Below the pieces are notes generated by a model. That model worked only from the letters and a program-made list of their open reading frames with translations, ran no database searches and was not told the DNA's origin. 64,000 nt of DNA, taken from the NCBI RefSeq assembly GCF_963576675.1, contig NC_088910.1, positions 106,172,807-106,236,806 on the forward strand, in the 5' to 3' direction. Positions within the stretch are counted from its first letter, which is position 1; every line of letters starts with the position of its first letter. A program made the translations under genes and the position numbers. This stretch comes from Euphorbia lathyris (taxonomy: Eukaryota > Streptophyta > Magnoliopsida > Malpighiales > Euphorbiaceae). Shown piece after piece: positions 24,241 to 35,462 of this stretch.

Positions 24241-24796
24241 TTAAATAGATAAGAAATTAGAGCATGTTCTTAGATTTTAGAATCACAAATACATCACTCA
24301 AGTTTTCTTTACAAATTTATGTAATGAGCATTACATAAATAATAAACATGAATCCTCATTACGACTAACTCTTTCATTTTGTTATTAATACTTATTATGC
24401 ACAATTCTTATTAAACGATAAAACAAAAAAAAAACTAGAAAACATTAAAAATGAAAAAAACATTAAAACTTGAAAATACGAAAAACGAAAAACTCGAAAA
24501 ACATGATGAAATATTTCCATCATGATTTTTTTTGTTTTTCGTCTTTTTTATTGCATTTTTTTCAAGTTTTTCGTGTTTTTCTCATTTTTCATTCTATTAA
24601 TAATTCATTATTATGCACATTTCTTTTTTTTTCTATTAATAATTCATTATTTTGCACATTTCTTTTTTTTCCATTAATAATTCATTATTATGCATATTTA
24701 ATCGATATTAATAAGTGCATGCATCAAATATTAAACAATAGAAGCTACTAGTACAATGTTATATTAAGCAGCTCGCGTGATATAATGAATAAGAGA

Positions 24797-24865
24797 AGTA
24801 ATTGTCTTAGTGGTAAGTAGGGTGGAGTGTTGATAGGAGAGTCCAAGTTTGAATCCCACAAGTAG
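24797..24865 (+). promoter_or_regulatory. tRNA-like Pol III A/B boxes in foldback 1 right arm
   Basis: TGTCTTAGTGGTAAGTAG (A box) and AAGTTTGAATCCC (B box), a mirror of the left-arm copy, pointing right and outward. Confidence 0.55.
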
Positions 24866-25024
24866 CAGTGAGTGTTTTTTATTGATTTTAATTGATTTTT
24901 ATACTCAAAACGATGTAGTTTTGAGTGTTCTTACCTAACAAAGTATCTTCACCTAAGGGAGGGTTCTCACTTGATCCCTCCCTAGGAGAGGGCTCTTGTG
25001 AGAACCCTTTCCTAGGTGAGAACC

Positions 25025-25048
25025 ACCCAAAACTACGTAGTTTTGGGT
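25025..25048. repeat. Perfect 24-bp palindrome, foldback 2 left arm
   Basis: Same core CAAAACTACGTAGTTTTG as in foldback 1, but the outer bases are ACC and GGT instead of ACT and AGT, so both arms changed together. Confidence 0.85.
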
Positions 25049-25080
25049 AAGGAAATTTAAAAAAAATGTTGCTGCTTACT

Positions 25081-25143
25081 AGGTGGTTCGAACCTAAGAC
25101 CTATTCATCTATACTCCATGTTGTTTACTAGTAAGCCAATTGT
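25081..25143 (-). promoter_or_regulatory. tRNA-like Pol III boxes in foldback 2 left arm
   Basis: Minus strand ATTGGCTTACTAGTAAACAA (weak A box) and GGTTCGAACCACC (B box). Confidence 0.5.
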
Positions 25144-25488
25144 CTTTCTTGTGTACTATGTGTCGCGCTGCTTAATATATTACGGCCCTTTTAGCTTCCA
25201 TTGTTTAATATTTGATGCATGCACTTATTAATATCAATTAAATGTGCATAATAATAAATTATTAATAAAAAAAGAAATATGCATAATAATGAATTATTAA
25301 TAGAAAAAAATGCAAAAACATGCTCTAATTTCTTATTTATTTAATTCCTCTATATTTTTGTAATTTATATTTTAAAATGTTAAGGACGATGTTCTAAATA
25401 TTGTTACATATATTCTAAACTTTATAATTTGTGTTCTAAAAATTAAGTATAATGTTTAAAAAAATAGTAAATATATGGACTATTTTTA

Positions 25489-26270
25489 CATTTGTTCTAT
25501 AATATAATTTATAACACTCATATTCTAAATAACATAATGTATGTTCTAAAAAACATAACGCATGTTCTAAAGTTTATATTTTGTGTTCCAAAAATTAAGT
25601 ATAATGTTCTAAAAAAATCAGTAGATATCTCGATCGGTTTTTCATTTGTTCTATAATATAATTTATAACTCATGTTCGAAAAAACATAACACGTGTTCTA
25701 AAAAACATAACGTATGTTCTAAAAAATATGTCGTACGTTCTAAATTTCATAGTTCGTGTTTTAAAAGTTAAAATATATGTTCTAACGTTTGTTTTAAAAA
25801 ATATATAGTTTGTGTTCCAAAAATTAAGTATAATGTTCTAAAAAAATCAGTAGATATTTCGATCGTTTTTTCACTTGTTCTATAATATAATTTATAACTC
25901 ATGTTCGAAAAAACATAACACGTGTTCTAAAAAACATAACGTATGTTCTAAAAAATATGTCGTACGTTCTAACTTCATAGTTCGTGTTTTAAATGTTAAA
26001 ATATATGTTATAACGTATGTTTTAAAAAATATATAGTTTGTGTTCTAAAAATTAAGTATAATGTTCTAAAAAATCAGTAGATATCTGGATCGTTTTTTCA
26101 TTTGTTCTATAATATAATTAATAACTCATGTTCGAAAAAACATAACACATGTTCTAAAAAACATAACATATGTTCTAAAAAATATGTCGTACGTTCTAAA
26201 CTTCATAGTTCGTGTTTTAAAAGTTAAAATATATGTCCTAACGTATGTTTTAAAAAATATATTTTCCTAT
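25489..26270. repeat. Internal tandem repeats of foldback 2
   Basis: Unit starts (CAYTTGTTCTATAATATAAT) at 25489, 25643, 25872 and 26099, spacings 154, 229 and 227. The first short step also occurs in foldback 1, so both descend from one structure, with one more 230-bp unit here. Confidence 0.75.
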
Positions 26271-26545
26271 GTAACATAAATTACAAAAATATAAAGGAAT
26301 TAAATAAATAAGAAATTAGAGCATGTTCTTGAATTTTTTTTTTATTAATAATTCATTATTATACACATTTCTCTTTTTTTCTATTAATAATTCATTATTA
26401 TGCACATTTCCTTTTTTCTATTAATAATTCATTATTATGCATATTTAATCGATATTAATAAGTGCATGCGTCAAATATTAAACAAAAAAAACAATAGAAG
26501 CTAAAAGAGAGATGGTATATTAATCAGCGCGCGAAATAATATATA

Positions 26546-26613
26546 AAAAGAGCAATTGGCTCAGTGGTAAACAACATGAAGTGTGGATGAACATGTCCTA
26601 GGTTTGAACCCCC
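26546..26613 (+). promoter_or_regulatory. tRNA-like Pol III boxes in foldback 2 right arm
   Basis: ATTGGCTCAGTGGTAAACAA (A box) and AGGTTTGAACCCCC (B box); the clearest of the four copies. Confidence 0.6.
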
Positions 26614-26646
26614 TAGTAAGCAGTATCTATATATATATATATACAA

Positions 26647-28280
26647 GCTGTTAGGTTGTGACAAGGAACTTATTGTGTGACATAACAAAACTACGTAGTT
26701 TTGATAATAATTGAAAAGGGCAAGGTGACAAATTTGTAAATAAAATGAAAGAGATGATAAAAAAAATTGTTTTATTTCTTTTCTTTAAAATAAATTTTCC
26801 CGACATTTCTAACCTCGTTTTTTGAAAATTTTTATACTATTAGACTCGTCTAAATTAGACGGTCATCTTAAGATCCCTGAAGGTCAAGTAAAAAAAATTC
26901 CGGTGAATAGAATTTGGGTGGGCGTTTTCTGGCAAAAAACAAAGTGCCCAGAAAATTCTCAAAAAATTTTAGAAAATGTAAAATATTATTCTGAGAAACT
27001 TTAATTCTTGGGATGAAGCAGGATTTCTTATGGTTTAGTCCCAATAAAACTTGTTCCTTAATTTTATCCATTTTACATGCTTCAACAATTTGTTGGGTAA
27101 AAAACGTAAGGAATCTCATTTGAGCCAATAGTTAAAGTTTCTTAAAATAATGTTTTACATATTTTGGAATTTTTTGATAATTTTATGGGCACATTTTTTG
27201 TCATACTTACATTGTTCCGACAGTGTACGAAATTGTTCCAAATTAGTGTACCATTTGTTCCAACATAATACTTATATTGTTCCAACAGAATAAATCAGCG
27301 TACCAATTTTTCCAACAAAATTGTTCTATTATTCCAACATAATACTTATATTGTTCCAACATAATAAATCAGTTTACCAATTGTTCGAAATCAATTTTAT
27401 TATCTATGTCTTAAATTTCATTTTTGTTTCTTAGTATTTAATATAGTATCTTCAAATTTATATTAGTTATATTATTTAGAAAATAATTTTAATTCTTATA
27501 TTCTTCCAATAGAATAATTATATTGTTCCAACATAATACTTATATTGTTCCAACCGAATTGTTATATTGTTTCAACAAAATATTGCAACACATATTGCTG
27601 AAAGATAAGACCAAAAAGTGCCCAGAAAATTATCAAAAAATTCTAAAATATGTAAAACATCATTTTAAGAAACTTTAATTTTTGGCTCAAAACTAGATTT
27701 CTTACGGTTTTGACCCAATAAATTATTGAAGCATGTAAAATGGATAAAATTAAGAAAATTGTTTTATTGGGACTAAACCGTAATAAATCCTACTTCGACC
27801 CAAGAATTAAAGTTTCTCAAAATAATGTTTTACATTTTTTGGAATTTTCTGGGTACTTTCCGTTTTCTCGTCGGAAAACGCCCACCTAATCGCCGAATTC
27901 CGTTGATTTGGAACTAAACCGTAAGGAATCTCACTTTGAGTCAAGAATTAAAGTTTCTCAGAATTATTTTTTACATTTTTTGGAATTTTTTAATAATTTT
28001 CTGGATATTTTTTTCTCACAGAAAAATAAATCGCCGGATTCTATTCACCGGAATTTTTTTACATGAGCTTCTGGGATCTTAAAATGACCGTCTAATTAAG
28101 ACGAGTCCAACGGTATAAAAGTTTTTAAAAAACGAGGTTGGAAAAGTCGGAAAAATGCATTTTAAAGAAAAGAAATAAAACAATTTTCTCTTTCCTTTTA
28201 TTTACAAATTTACCACATTCCCCTGGTTAATTACAAAATTGGTCATTGTCACACCATAAGAAATGTGTCACACCTGATCT
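26647..28280. mobile_element. Foldback element 3 (long TIRs, TTGTTCCAAC repeats)
   Basis: Arms of roughly 270 bp are inverted copies. They share GTGTGACA words near the tip, AAATTGTTTTATTTCTTTTC, ACCTCGTTTTTT, TAGACGGTCAT and AATTCCGGTGAATAGAAT. The middle (about 27205-27590) repeats TTGTTCCAACATAATACTTA. The palindrome core CAAAACTACGTAGTTTTG occurs once, near 26685-26702 in the left arm. It has no coding capacity; small ORFs here are spurious. Confidence 0.65.
27205..27590. repeat. Short interspersed repeats TTGTTCCAACATAATACTTA
   Basis: Irregular direct repeats of ATTGTTCCAACA plus AATACTTATATTG spacers inside foldback 3. Confidence 0.65.
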
Positions 28281-28283
28281 CTC

Positions 28284-28322
<39 letters not shown>
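28274..28322. repeat. Compound (TA)n(TG)n microsatellite
   Basis: A TA run followed by a TG run, directly at the right edge of foldback 3. Confidence 0.9.
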
Positions 28323-28323
<1 letters not shown>

Positions 28324-30558
28324 CCCTCAAGGAATCTAAGTCGTGGGAGGAATCTTTTATCATGTAGGATTCTAGAAGATTCCTCAGTCTACGGAGGCCG
28401 GAGCTCTGATTGTAGCCTTTGTGCAAGCTCCTTCGCACGTGCCTTTTAATCTCAAAGGGGGTGGAGCTGACATCATCCATGTGATGTCATTTTGAATGAT
28501 ATCAGATGTCTCCCCTTCTTGACTTTTAGACATTCTTCGAAGATTTATTTTTGTAAAAGATATTTAGAAGATGACCTTTTTTACAGTTAACCCTTTCGAA
28601 TTGTCCCCATTATGCTATAATTATTTCACTTGGCTTTGGCATTCTTGCTGACGTGTGTGTCTCCCATTTGATGTGGAATCTTGCGCTTTTATGGCTCATT
28701 TATGGGGAAATATTTTAATGATGAGAGCCATTATTAAATCGAAAACATTTATGGGGAAATCGAAAACGTAGTTTCATGTCAAAACTGATAGTGTCAATCT
28801 AAAAGTTCTTGGTTTTTGCTAACAGGAAGATCTTATTCCTTTTTTAGCAATAAAAAATCATAAACGCCCATTTGTAAATCGGCAAAACACAGGGTTAGAA
28901 TTTTCCTCAAAAAAATATAACCCAAATTAATAAAATAATCTAAATAGCTAAATAATAATTTTATTTAATGGGGTAAAACCTTATTCTTTCGGCAATAATG
29001 TTATAGAAAGATGAACAATATTAAAGAAGAAATATGTTTGAAAATTAGAAGGATAATTTTATCAACATTAAATATATACAAATAAATTTTTACGAAAAGC
29101 TCCAAACCGTTGTTTTTTCCATAAAAAATGTTAAATCTTATTGTTGTTTAAACCTAACCAAACACTACATTTTTTGCAGTTTGGAGTATAATGTTAAACG
29201 TTGTTCTAGAAAATTGAAACAAACACCCCCTAAGACTAAATAATTCTGAATAATGAAAAAGATAAAACATAAACAGAAGTTTCATATATACATCACTAAG
29301 GATTAATTAATGAAACAGTTTAGAGCGCAAATATGTTACTTTAAATAAAATCAGGTTAATAATATATCACTTTAAGCAAGTTTGAAAGCTAATAATGAAA
29401 TACCAACTAGGAAATGGGAGTGACCTTTTAACAGTGACAAAACCACGAGATAGGGAGGCAGAGGGCACTCTAGATCCGCTACTAGCTGTAAATATAATTA
29501 TGTTAAAAGAGTGTTATCATTTTGAAGTAATGTTTTTACAATATATGTATAACCAAATCACACACAAAAAATTATTTTCAAACTATTAAAAATATAAATT
29601 TCAAATGCTTGTTAACCATATGTTAATCAAATTTTATGTTAAAAGATGAATTTTATTATTATTATAAACTTTAAATTATATAAATAAAAAAAGTCATTAA
29701 TCGCAACGAAAGATTTAATCCACCAACCATGGGTGAAATAAGAGATAATGGACTTTTGATATAATATATATATAGTTAAAAGTTTAAAATAGAAATTTGG
29801 ATCCGTTTTATACCTAAAATATCATATTATTTTGTCTCATTTTAAGCCTAAATGAATATTATAACTACATTTATAACACACAAAAAATAAAAACTATATA
29901 TACAATAGAAATAAAAATTTAGACCTTTTTGACCTTGGACGGCCATAATTCAAACCTATGCTCAGGACTGGCCTTGTCCACCGTGAGCCCGTGATACTTT
30001 TTACCAAGAATTATATGAAAAGATGAATGATATTTACATTTTTTATTTTTTTTGAAAGGAAGCTCCAAATTCCAATTCAAATAAAGTATGCATATGCATG
30101 ATTGTTGATTTATTTATTAATCACTTGGAACTTCCAAATTGTTTTTTTTAACGAAATTGATTAAATTTGAATAATCATGAGTTATATAGTCTCATAATTT
30201 TATACTATTTTACTGCAATGATGAGAACTCACTATAACATCAAATACCTGAATTTATTATTATTATTTTATTTTATTTTTTCAAATGATTGAGGATTACT
30301 AGTTAATATTTGATGTAAATGATTAAAATCTAATTATATGAAAAAATATTGCTATCATTTAATTATTTTTATAACGAAATATATATATATATACTTTTGG
30401 TTTTACATTCTAACATATCTATTCTATTATAAGCAATCATGGTCGTATTTTAAGATATTAAATATTTTAATTCTACTAATAAATTCTGACGTTTATGATA
30501 TAATTTTCCAATGACCAATTCGAGAAAAGAATGATAATAGTAACTGATATTCATTTAT
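28323..30558. other. Gene-free region
   Basis: No gene recognised. 28330-28520 is less AT-rich and might be an old LTR fragment, but no ends can be placed. A ~76-bp segment (29236-29311) recurs at 37904. Confidence 0.4.
29236..29311 (+). repeat. Dispersed direct repeat, copy 1
   Basis: Shares TGAAAAAGATAAAACATAAA and CATCACTAAGGATTAATTAA with 37904-37980 with only a few differences. Confidence 0.7.
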
Positions 30559-33500
30559 GGGGGTAAATTACAACCATGGCCTCTAAAATTTACTCATTTT
30601 TACAGTATGGTTACTTAACTTCAAAAGACAATATAAGAATCATTCAATTTTACATTTTTAATATTATGGCCACTAAATTTCAATCAACGGCTCAAAATGA
30701 TCGTTGGCGGTCTCAAAAAAAATTTATAATATTTTAAATAACTTTAATTCTTCAAAATTTATATTTTAATGTCACTTAGGTATTGTTCGATTATGAGGGA
30801 GAAATTGAATTTTTGGAGAGAGAAAGATCTAGAAATTGTGATTTTAGAAAATAAAAAATATAATTTTATGGTAACTAACGTTCTAAACAGTTTTAATTCT
30901 TAAACATTTTCATTTTAAGATCATTAATAATTATTTTGAAATGTTAATTAAAGTTTAGTGATCATCATTACTATATATAAAGCAGGAACTAAAAAAAGCA
31001 TATGTGTCATCCTCTGAGATATCCTAATGCTGATGTGTAATTATGTGAGATTTTGTGTTAATAAAAGCAAAATCCTTTATTTTAACCAAACCAAAACCAC
31101 TCGAAAAAACTAACAAAAAAGAAATTCAAATTTCAAAAAGAGTCAATCTTTGTGATACTTACCTGTAATCTCAACCCCTCCTTCAAAATCGCTCGCTCAT
31201 TCTTACCCATATTCTACATTTCTCTTTATCAACTACTCACATTCTTCTCCCTACCTCAGTTGAGATCCTTTAATTATTTATTCATTTGATTTTTTTATTA
31301 TTTTATTCCTGCATGTGATGTTCTCTGTCGATCTTTTTTTGGGATGAATGTTTAATTAACTTTTATCTACATGTAACGATCTAAAGATGCAGTTAATTCA
31401 AATTGGGTTAATTGCAGAATACAATCAATGGAATCAACAACATCGGTTTTGCTAGGTATTTTTCAATTCCATTTAAATCGTTGATTATCTATTTTGGTCC
31501 TGCATGTTCAGATCAAAGATTTGTTGCCTTAGATTTGCATCTTATGGATGGTTTAGAAAGTTTAATTTTGATCAAACTTTGGTTTTTGATTCATATAATG
31601 TGATTAAGTGAATTTGCAATTGGTTATTGCTATATTATGGTGGTAGTTGAACCGTATGGTTTGATTGAGAAGTGAAAACATGGTGATAATGTGAATTTAG
31701 CTGCTGCCTTTTCCTGGGGTTTGAGTAATCAAACTGTGAAACTACCACCGATAAGACTGCTATAAGGTAAATGCCTCTTTATTGTTTGTAGATTTTTAAG
31801 ACCTTTCCCATTAAAGTTTGTTAATTTTAGTTTTGAATTTATTTATTTAATCTTTGTTTCTCCGGTTTAAATCTTCAATATAGGATATGTGTGCAGGATC
31901 GTAGAAATATGCGATCGTAGAACATGTTGCTTTGGTGTTCATATATTGCTTACTAATTAATTTTGCATTCCTATTGTTTCCAAGTATTCACAACTCTTTT
32001 CTATTTCATTGTCTTTTTTTTTCTAATTCAACTCGCCAGTTTTAGTATCCTGATTTTAATCCTATTTCTAATTGTTCAGGTTTTTATTTTATTTTCCTTT
32101 GATTTTATTTTTGGCTTCAATTCAAGTTCTTTATTCTATGTTTGCTTTGCGGAAACTTAAAGTTAACAATTTATGTTACAGATGAGGGTCAAATTTTTGT
32201 AGAAACTTATGGTTAACAGTTCACATTAGGGATGAGGGTCAAATTTTTGTGAAAACTTACACTTCTTTTTACATTTTTACAGCAGATTTGCAATATCTTA
32301 GATCTCATGCCTAGGGGTGAGAGCCAACAGTTTGAGGTGAGCTTCCAATTTATGTCCTTTAAATTTCAATACCACATAGGAAGTACATTTTAATTCATTC
32401 TACTACTATGGGTTGGTCTGAAACCCTCAAGTAAAAGTGTTCAAAAACCGAATCTGACCGAATTAACTGATCGAATTGATGAATTTTTTTTTTGATTCGG
32501 TTTTTCAATCTATTTGGTTCAGTTTTTTAGTCTAATCGGTTTGGTTTCGGTCTTAATGGAGAAGGGGACAAGGGTCAACTTTTAGATACAGCCTCTTATA
32601 GGCTCCTAAAGCATGCAACCTTTTACAGCGAAATTGACACATGAACCATAATGAGTTATTGATATATAGTTGGAGATTTTACCAATCTCATAATTTCCAA
32701 GTTACTACGAGCTGCAAATATGTGTCATTTGTAAGTTGTAGCTTAAAGTATTCAGTTTATGGTAATAAATGTTGTGCTTAATATTAATACCGTTTAGGTT
32801 TCAATTTTAAATTATGTACGTGGAATTTTAGAATCATGTGTCTGCTATAATGCGATCAATCTAAATCTAATTTTCTTCCTTTGTAGATATTCTGAATTAT
32901 AATAACAGTTTTTGCAGTGTAACTGGCAGGTCATAGTGCCATTTTCATCATTTCGTTCTTGAAACCAAATGATCCTCCACTAGACCATTTCTACCTGCAC
33001 ACATGGGTCATACGCCTTAAGTCCTGAAGGCAAGTTGTTCATCATTGATTGAAATTCAAATTTAGATATTATAGTTTCTCAAATGCTTCTCTTTTTAGAA
33101 TTGAAATATACTGATGGAATTTTGGAGCTATAATATTCTTTAATCATTGCTACATTATGAATTCTATAAAGTGGTTTATCATTTTTCCCATAATCACTTG
33201 ATTGGTTTTGATTTTCCTTTAAATTAGCTTTTTAACTTTTAATAACCCGTGTAAATTAGATCAAACCTTATGCAATGCAGTGAAATTAATTTATTATATG
33301 GTTCATCTAACTAAGACTATTCATTTCAGAATAAAGTTCAATATGCTTCATGCTTATTGAACACAAAAACCTGGGAGATCTGTCTAAGTTATGGGTATTC
33401 ATTTACATTAGCTTCAAAATTTGTAGGATGAATGACCTTGAATAAACAAATGAATTTAGTCCTTTAGGTTTAAGTTTATTAAATCTAAATTTTAAAATGA

Positions 33501-33634
33501 TTTTAATCTCTAGAAACCAAATTCATTTACTGAATACATGTAAACACAATTGTATACATCAAATAGGTATATTTGAAAAATATAGAACTTGAAAGTCTAA
33601 AAGATTAAAATAAACAATTATTAAATATGGATCT

Positions 33635-33680
<46 letters not shown>

Positions 33681-33888
33681 TTTAAAAATATTTTATGAAT
33701 TTTATTAATTCAAAATATATATTCTTTAAATGTAATTATTTTAAATAAAAAATATGCAATACGTGCATTGCACGGGCCTTCTACTAGTAATACTAGAAAG
33801 TATAAATTGAATGACTTTAGTATTATGTTTTGAAATTTAATGGTCATATCGAGAAAATGAGTGAAATTGAGTGGTCACTACAGTCCCT
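30559..33888. mobile_element. TIR element split by a Helitron
   Basis: The left end GGGGGTAAATTACAACCATG and the right end show inverted similarity over about 150 bp (shared TTTACTCATTTT, AATCATTCAATTTTA and CCACTAAATTTC words). Removing 30965-33787 restores a contiguous sequence whose join matches an internal relative of itself. Body about 0.5 kb without the insertion, no coding. Family not assigned. Confidence 0.55.
30965..33787 (+). mobile_element. Non-autonomous Helitron
   Basis: Begins A|TCATTACTATATATAAAGCA and ends with hairpin-forming TGCAATACGTGCATTGCACG, then GGCCTTCTACTAG|T. Insertion between A and T with no duplication, TC start and CTAG end preceded by a hairpin are the Helitron signature. 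The host sequence is continuous across the join. No Rep or helicase is encoded. Short exon-like stretches (for example around 31690-31770 and 32280-32340, each followed by GT) may be captured host-gene pieces, but I recognise none of them. A (TA)n run lies at 33639-33674. Confidence 0.75.
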
Positions 33889-33904
33889 ATTCGATTAGGA
33901 TTAT

Positions 33905-34990
33905 GTCAAATATCTCACCTTGATTAATAGTATGTCTTGTGGTAATTGTCACTACAGTCGGACTATGCAGTTTGTATAGGACTGTGTCTTAGACTAACAG
34001 TATAGACCAAACTTTTTTTTCTAGTTAATATATATTTGGAATTCGAGAGTTAGACAAGGAATTGTCTCTCTCGAAGGTTCGGCCATCTATTGATTATATA
34101 GGAGATTCATTGATGTTAATATATAGTGTGAATATTTAGTTATATTTATTATTATATGACATCATAGCCTTTTAGGGCGTAAATCACCAAAGAATGTCAA
34201 CCTTCTCAATCCAATCCTCTACTATGTCAACTTTTTCTTCCTCCTCGTCCTCAGTTCAATTCTCTTAACCCAATCTCTCACACATAGGGATGGCAACTGG
34301 TACTCTACCCGCGGGTACCCGGCACTACCCGACCCTAATAGGACTACCCGTACCCTGTATAAAAGGGTATGGGATGGGTATGAGATCAAAATCATTACCC
34401 GTTAGGGTAATGGGACGGGTATGGGAAGACCCCCCAGGGTACCCGATACCCATTACCCGTCTTAAATTTTTTATATATTAAAAATTACTATTGTGTTTTG
34501 GATGTAAGATGTGAGATTTGAATACTAAACTTTTGTTCTTTAACCATTAAGTGATACCACTAAACTATTTTATTTTTATTGATTAAGGTTCAATTTGTTC
34601 AATTTTTAAATTGATGATTTATTAAATTTATACTTTGTTAAATTTGTAATATTTTTTATTTTATTTATTGATTCTTAACGGGTAAGGGTACCCGCGGGTA
34701 CCCGCAAATTAAATGGGAAGGGTATGGGATGCAAAACATATACCCGTTAGGGTAATGGGAAGGGTACGGGTAATTAAAAAATAAAAGGGTAAGGTTTAAG
34801 ATTGGCACTACCCACGGGTATCCTACCCGTTGCCATCCCTACTTACACAATGTGCCCGTAAAACTCACCCCATCAAATTTCTTGCTATGGAAAGCTTAGT
34901 TAACCAACATTTTCAAGGATGTTTATTTAATCATATTGAAGCACCAACCCCACCTCTTTTTACTGATGTTTCAAGCTGGGAACAATAAGA
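33905..34990 (+). pseudogene. Decayed Copia 5' end and gag fragment
   Basis: A degenerate PBS-like TGACATCATAGCCTTT (about 34157-34172) follows LTR-like DNA. A gag start rich in Ser begins near the ATG at 34224. After the hAT-like MITE the same frame continues into the diagnostic Copia gag motif VKLTPSNFLLWKA (about 34855-34893), then stops and drifts. Stops include TAA and TAG positions that fit Gln codons. LTR limits are not certain; nothing of pol is present. Confidence 0.5.
34285..34841. mobile_element. hAT-like MITE
   Basis: TIRs TAGGGATGGCAAC and GTTGCCATCCCTA are perfect over 13 bp. The flanks CTCACACA (34277-34284) and CTTACACA (34842-34849) are an 8-bp duplication with one mismatch, as expected for hAT. 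The arms are rich in GGGTACCCG/GGGTAATGGG words. The middle contains a weak minus-strand tRNA-like segment (34500-34560). It sits within the Copia gag fragment and keeps that frame when removed. Confidence 0.8.
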
Positions 34991-35462
34991 TTCTCAGGTT
35001 TTAGATTTAATTTTTTTTTGGAGAATTTTCAGGGATTTAGGAGACTAAAATGACATGTAAAAGTGAAATTTCCCGAATTTTGGTGCATTATTTATTGGAA
35101 GGAAGGGGAATTATTATTTTTTTACGGTATTATTTTTGTGGAAAATGGAGTGCTAAAGGATGAAACTAATATTATTAATGAATGAATTTTTTAGATGAGA
35201 AATCGAGGAAGTGAATGATTGAATTTTCAGAAAATCGAACAATTAGGGGTTAAAAATTTATATGAATGGTGAATTGATGAATACGTGCACCAGATTAAAT
35301 TAGACATGCATGTTTTACTAGAATAATTATTGTGCCTTAATGCTTTTGACTTTTGAAACGAAGGATCGGTTTATGACTAGGGGTGCGAGGAATTTGACCA
35401 CCCTATGAGATTGGTACCGCAACTTTCCCTTTTCTATAAAGGCGAGAGTAGATTCCACAAGA
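34991..35462. other. AT-rich spacer, no gene seen
   Basis: No structure recognised. Confidence 0.4.

Larger units (their letters stand above)
23078..24982. mobile_element. Foldback element 1 (long TIRs, internal tandem repeats)
   Basis: The left end GGGGAGGGCTCTTGTGAGAA and the right end (minus strand GGGAGGGATCAAGTGAGAAC) begin inverted arms of more than 350 bp. In order from outside inward each arm carries a palindrome around CTACGTAG, a tRNA-like A/B-box segment, a GC-rich GCGCG patch and TAATAATTCATTATTATGCA repeats. The middle holds three copies of a ~230-bp unit. The flanks are compatible with a TA duplication but sit in TA-rich DNA. No transposase is present. A short AAAAACGAAA hairpin near 24430-24590 appears inserted in the right arm. 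Confidence 0.7.
24985..26625. mobile_element. Foldback element 2 (outer right end missing)
   Basis: The left end GGAGAGGGCTCTTGTGAGAA starts two bases after foldback 1. The arm order is the same as in foldback 1, and four internal units occupy the middle. The right arm stops near CAGTATC at about 26625, just inside the point where the palindrome and the terminal GGGAGAG should lie, and runs into TA repeats. The right terminus therefore appears truncated, probably by the arrival of foldback 3. Confidence 0.65.

Noticed and set aside
23655..26270. CRISPR-like array
   Set aside because: The repeats are long, AT-rich tandem units without unique spacers, inside plant foldback elements.
23198..26613. 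Four tRNA genes in the foldback arms
   Set aside because: The copies are mirror images inside TIRs, have diverged stems, and do not form a tRNA.
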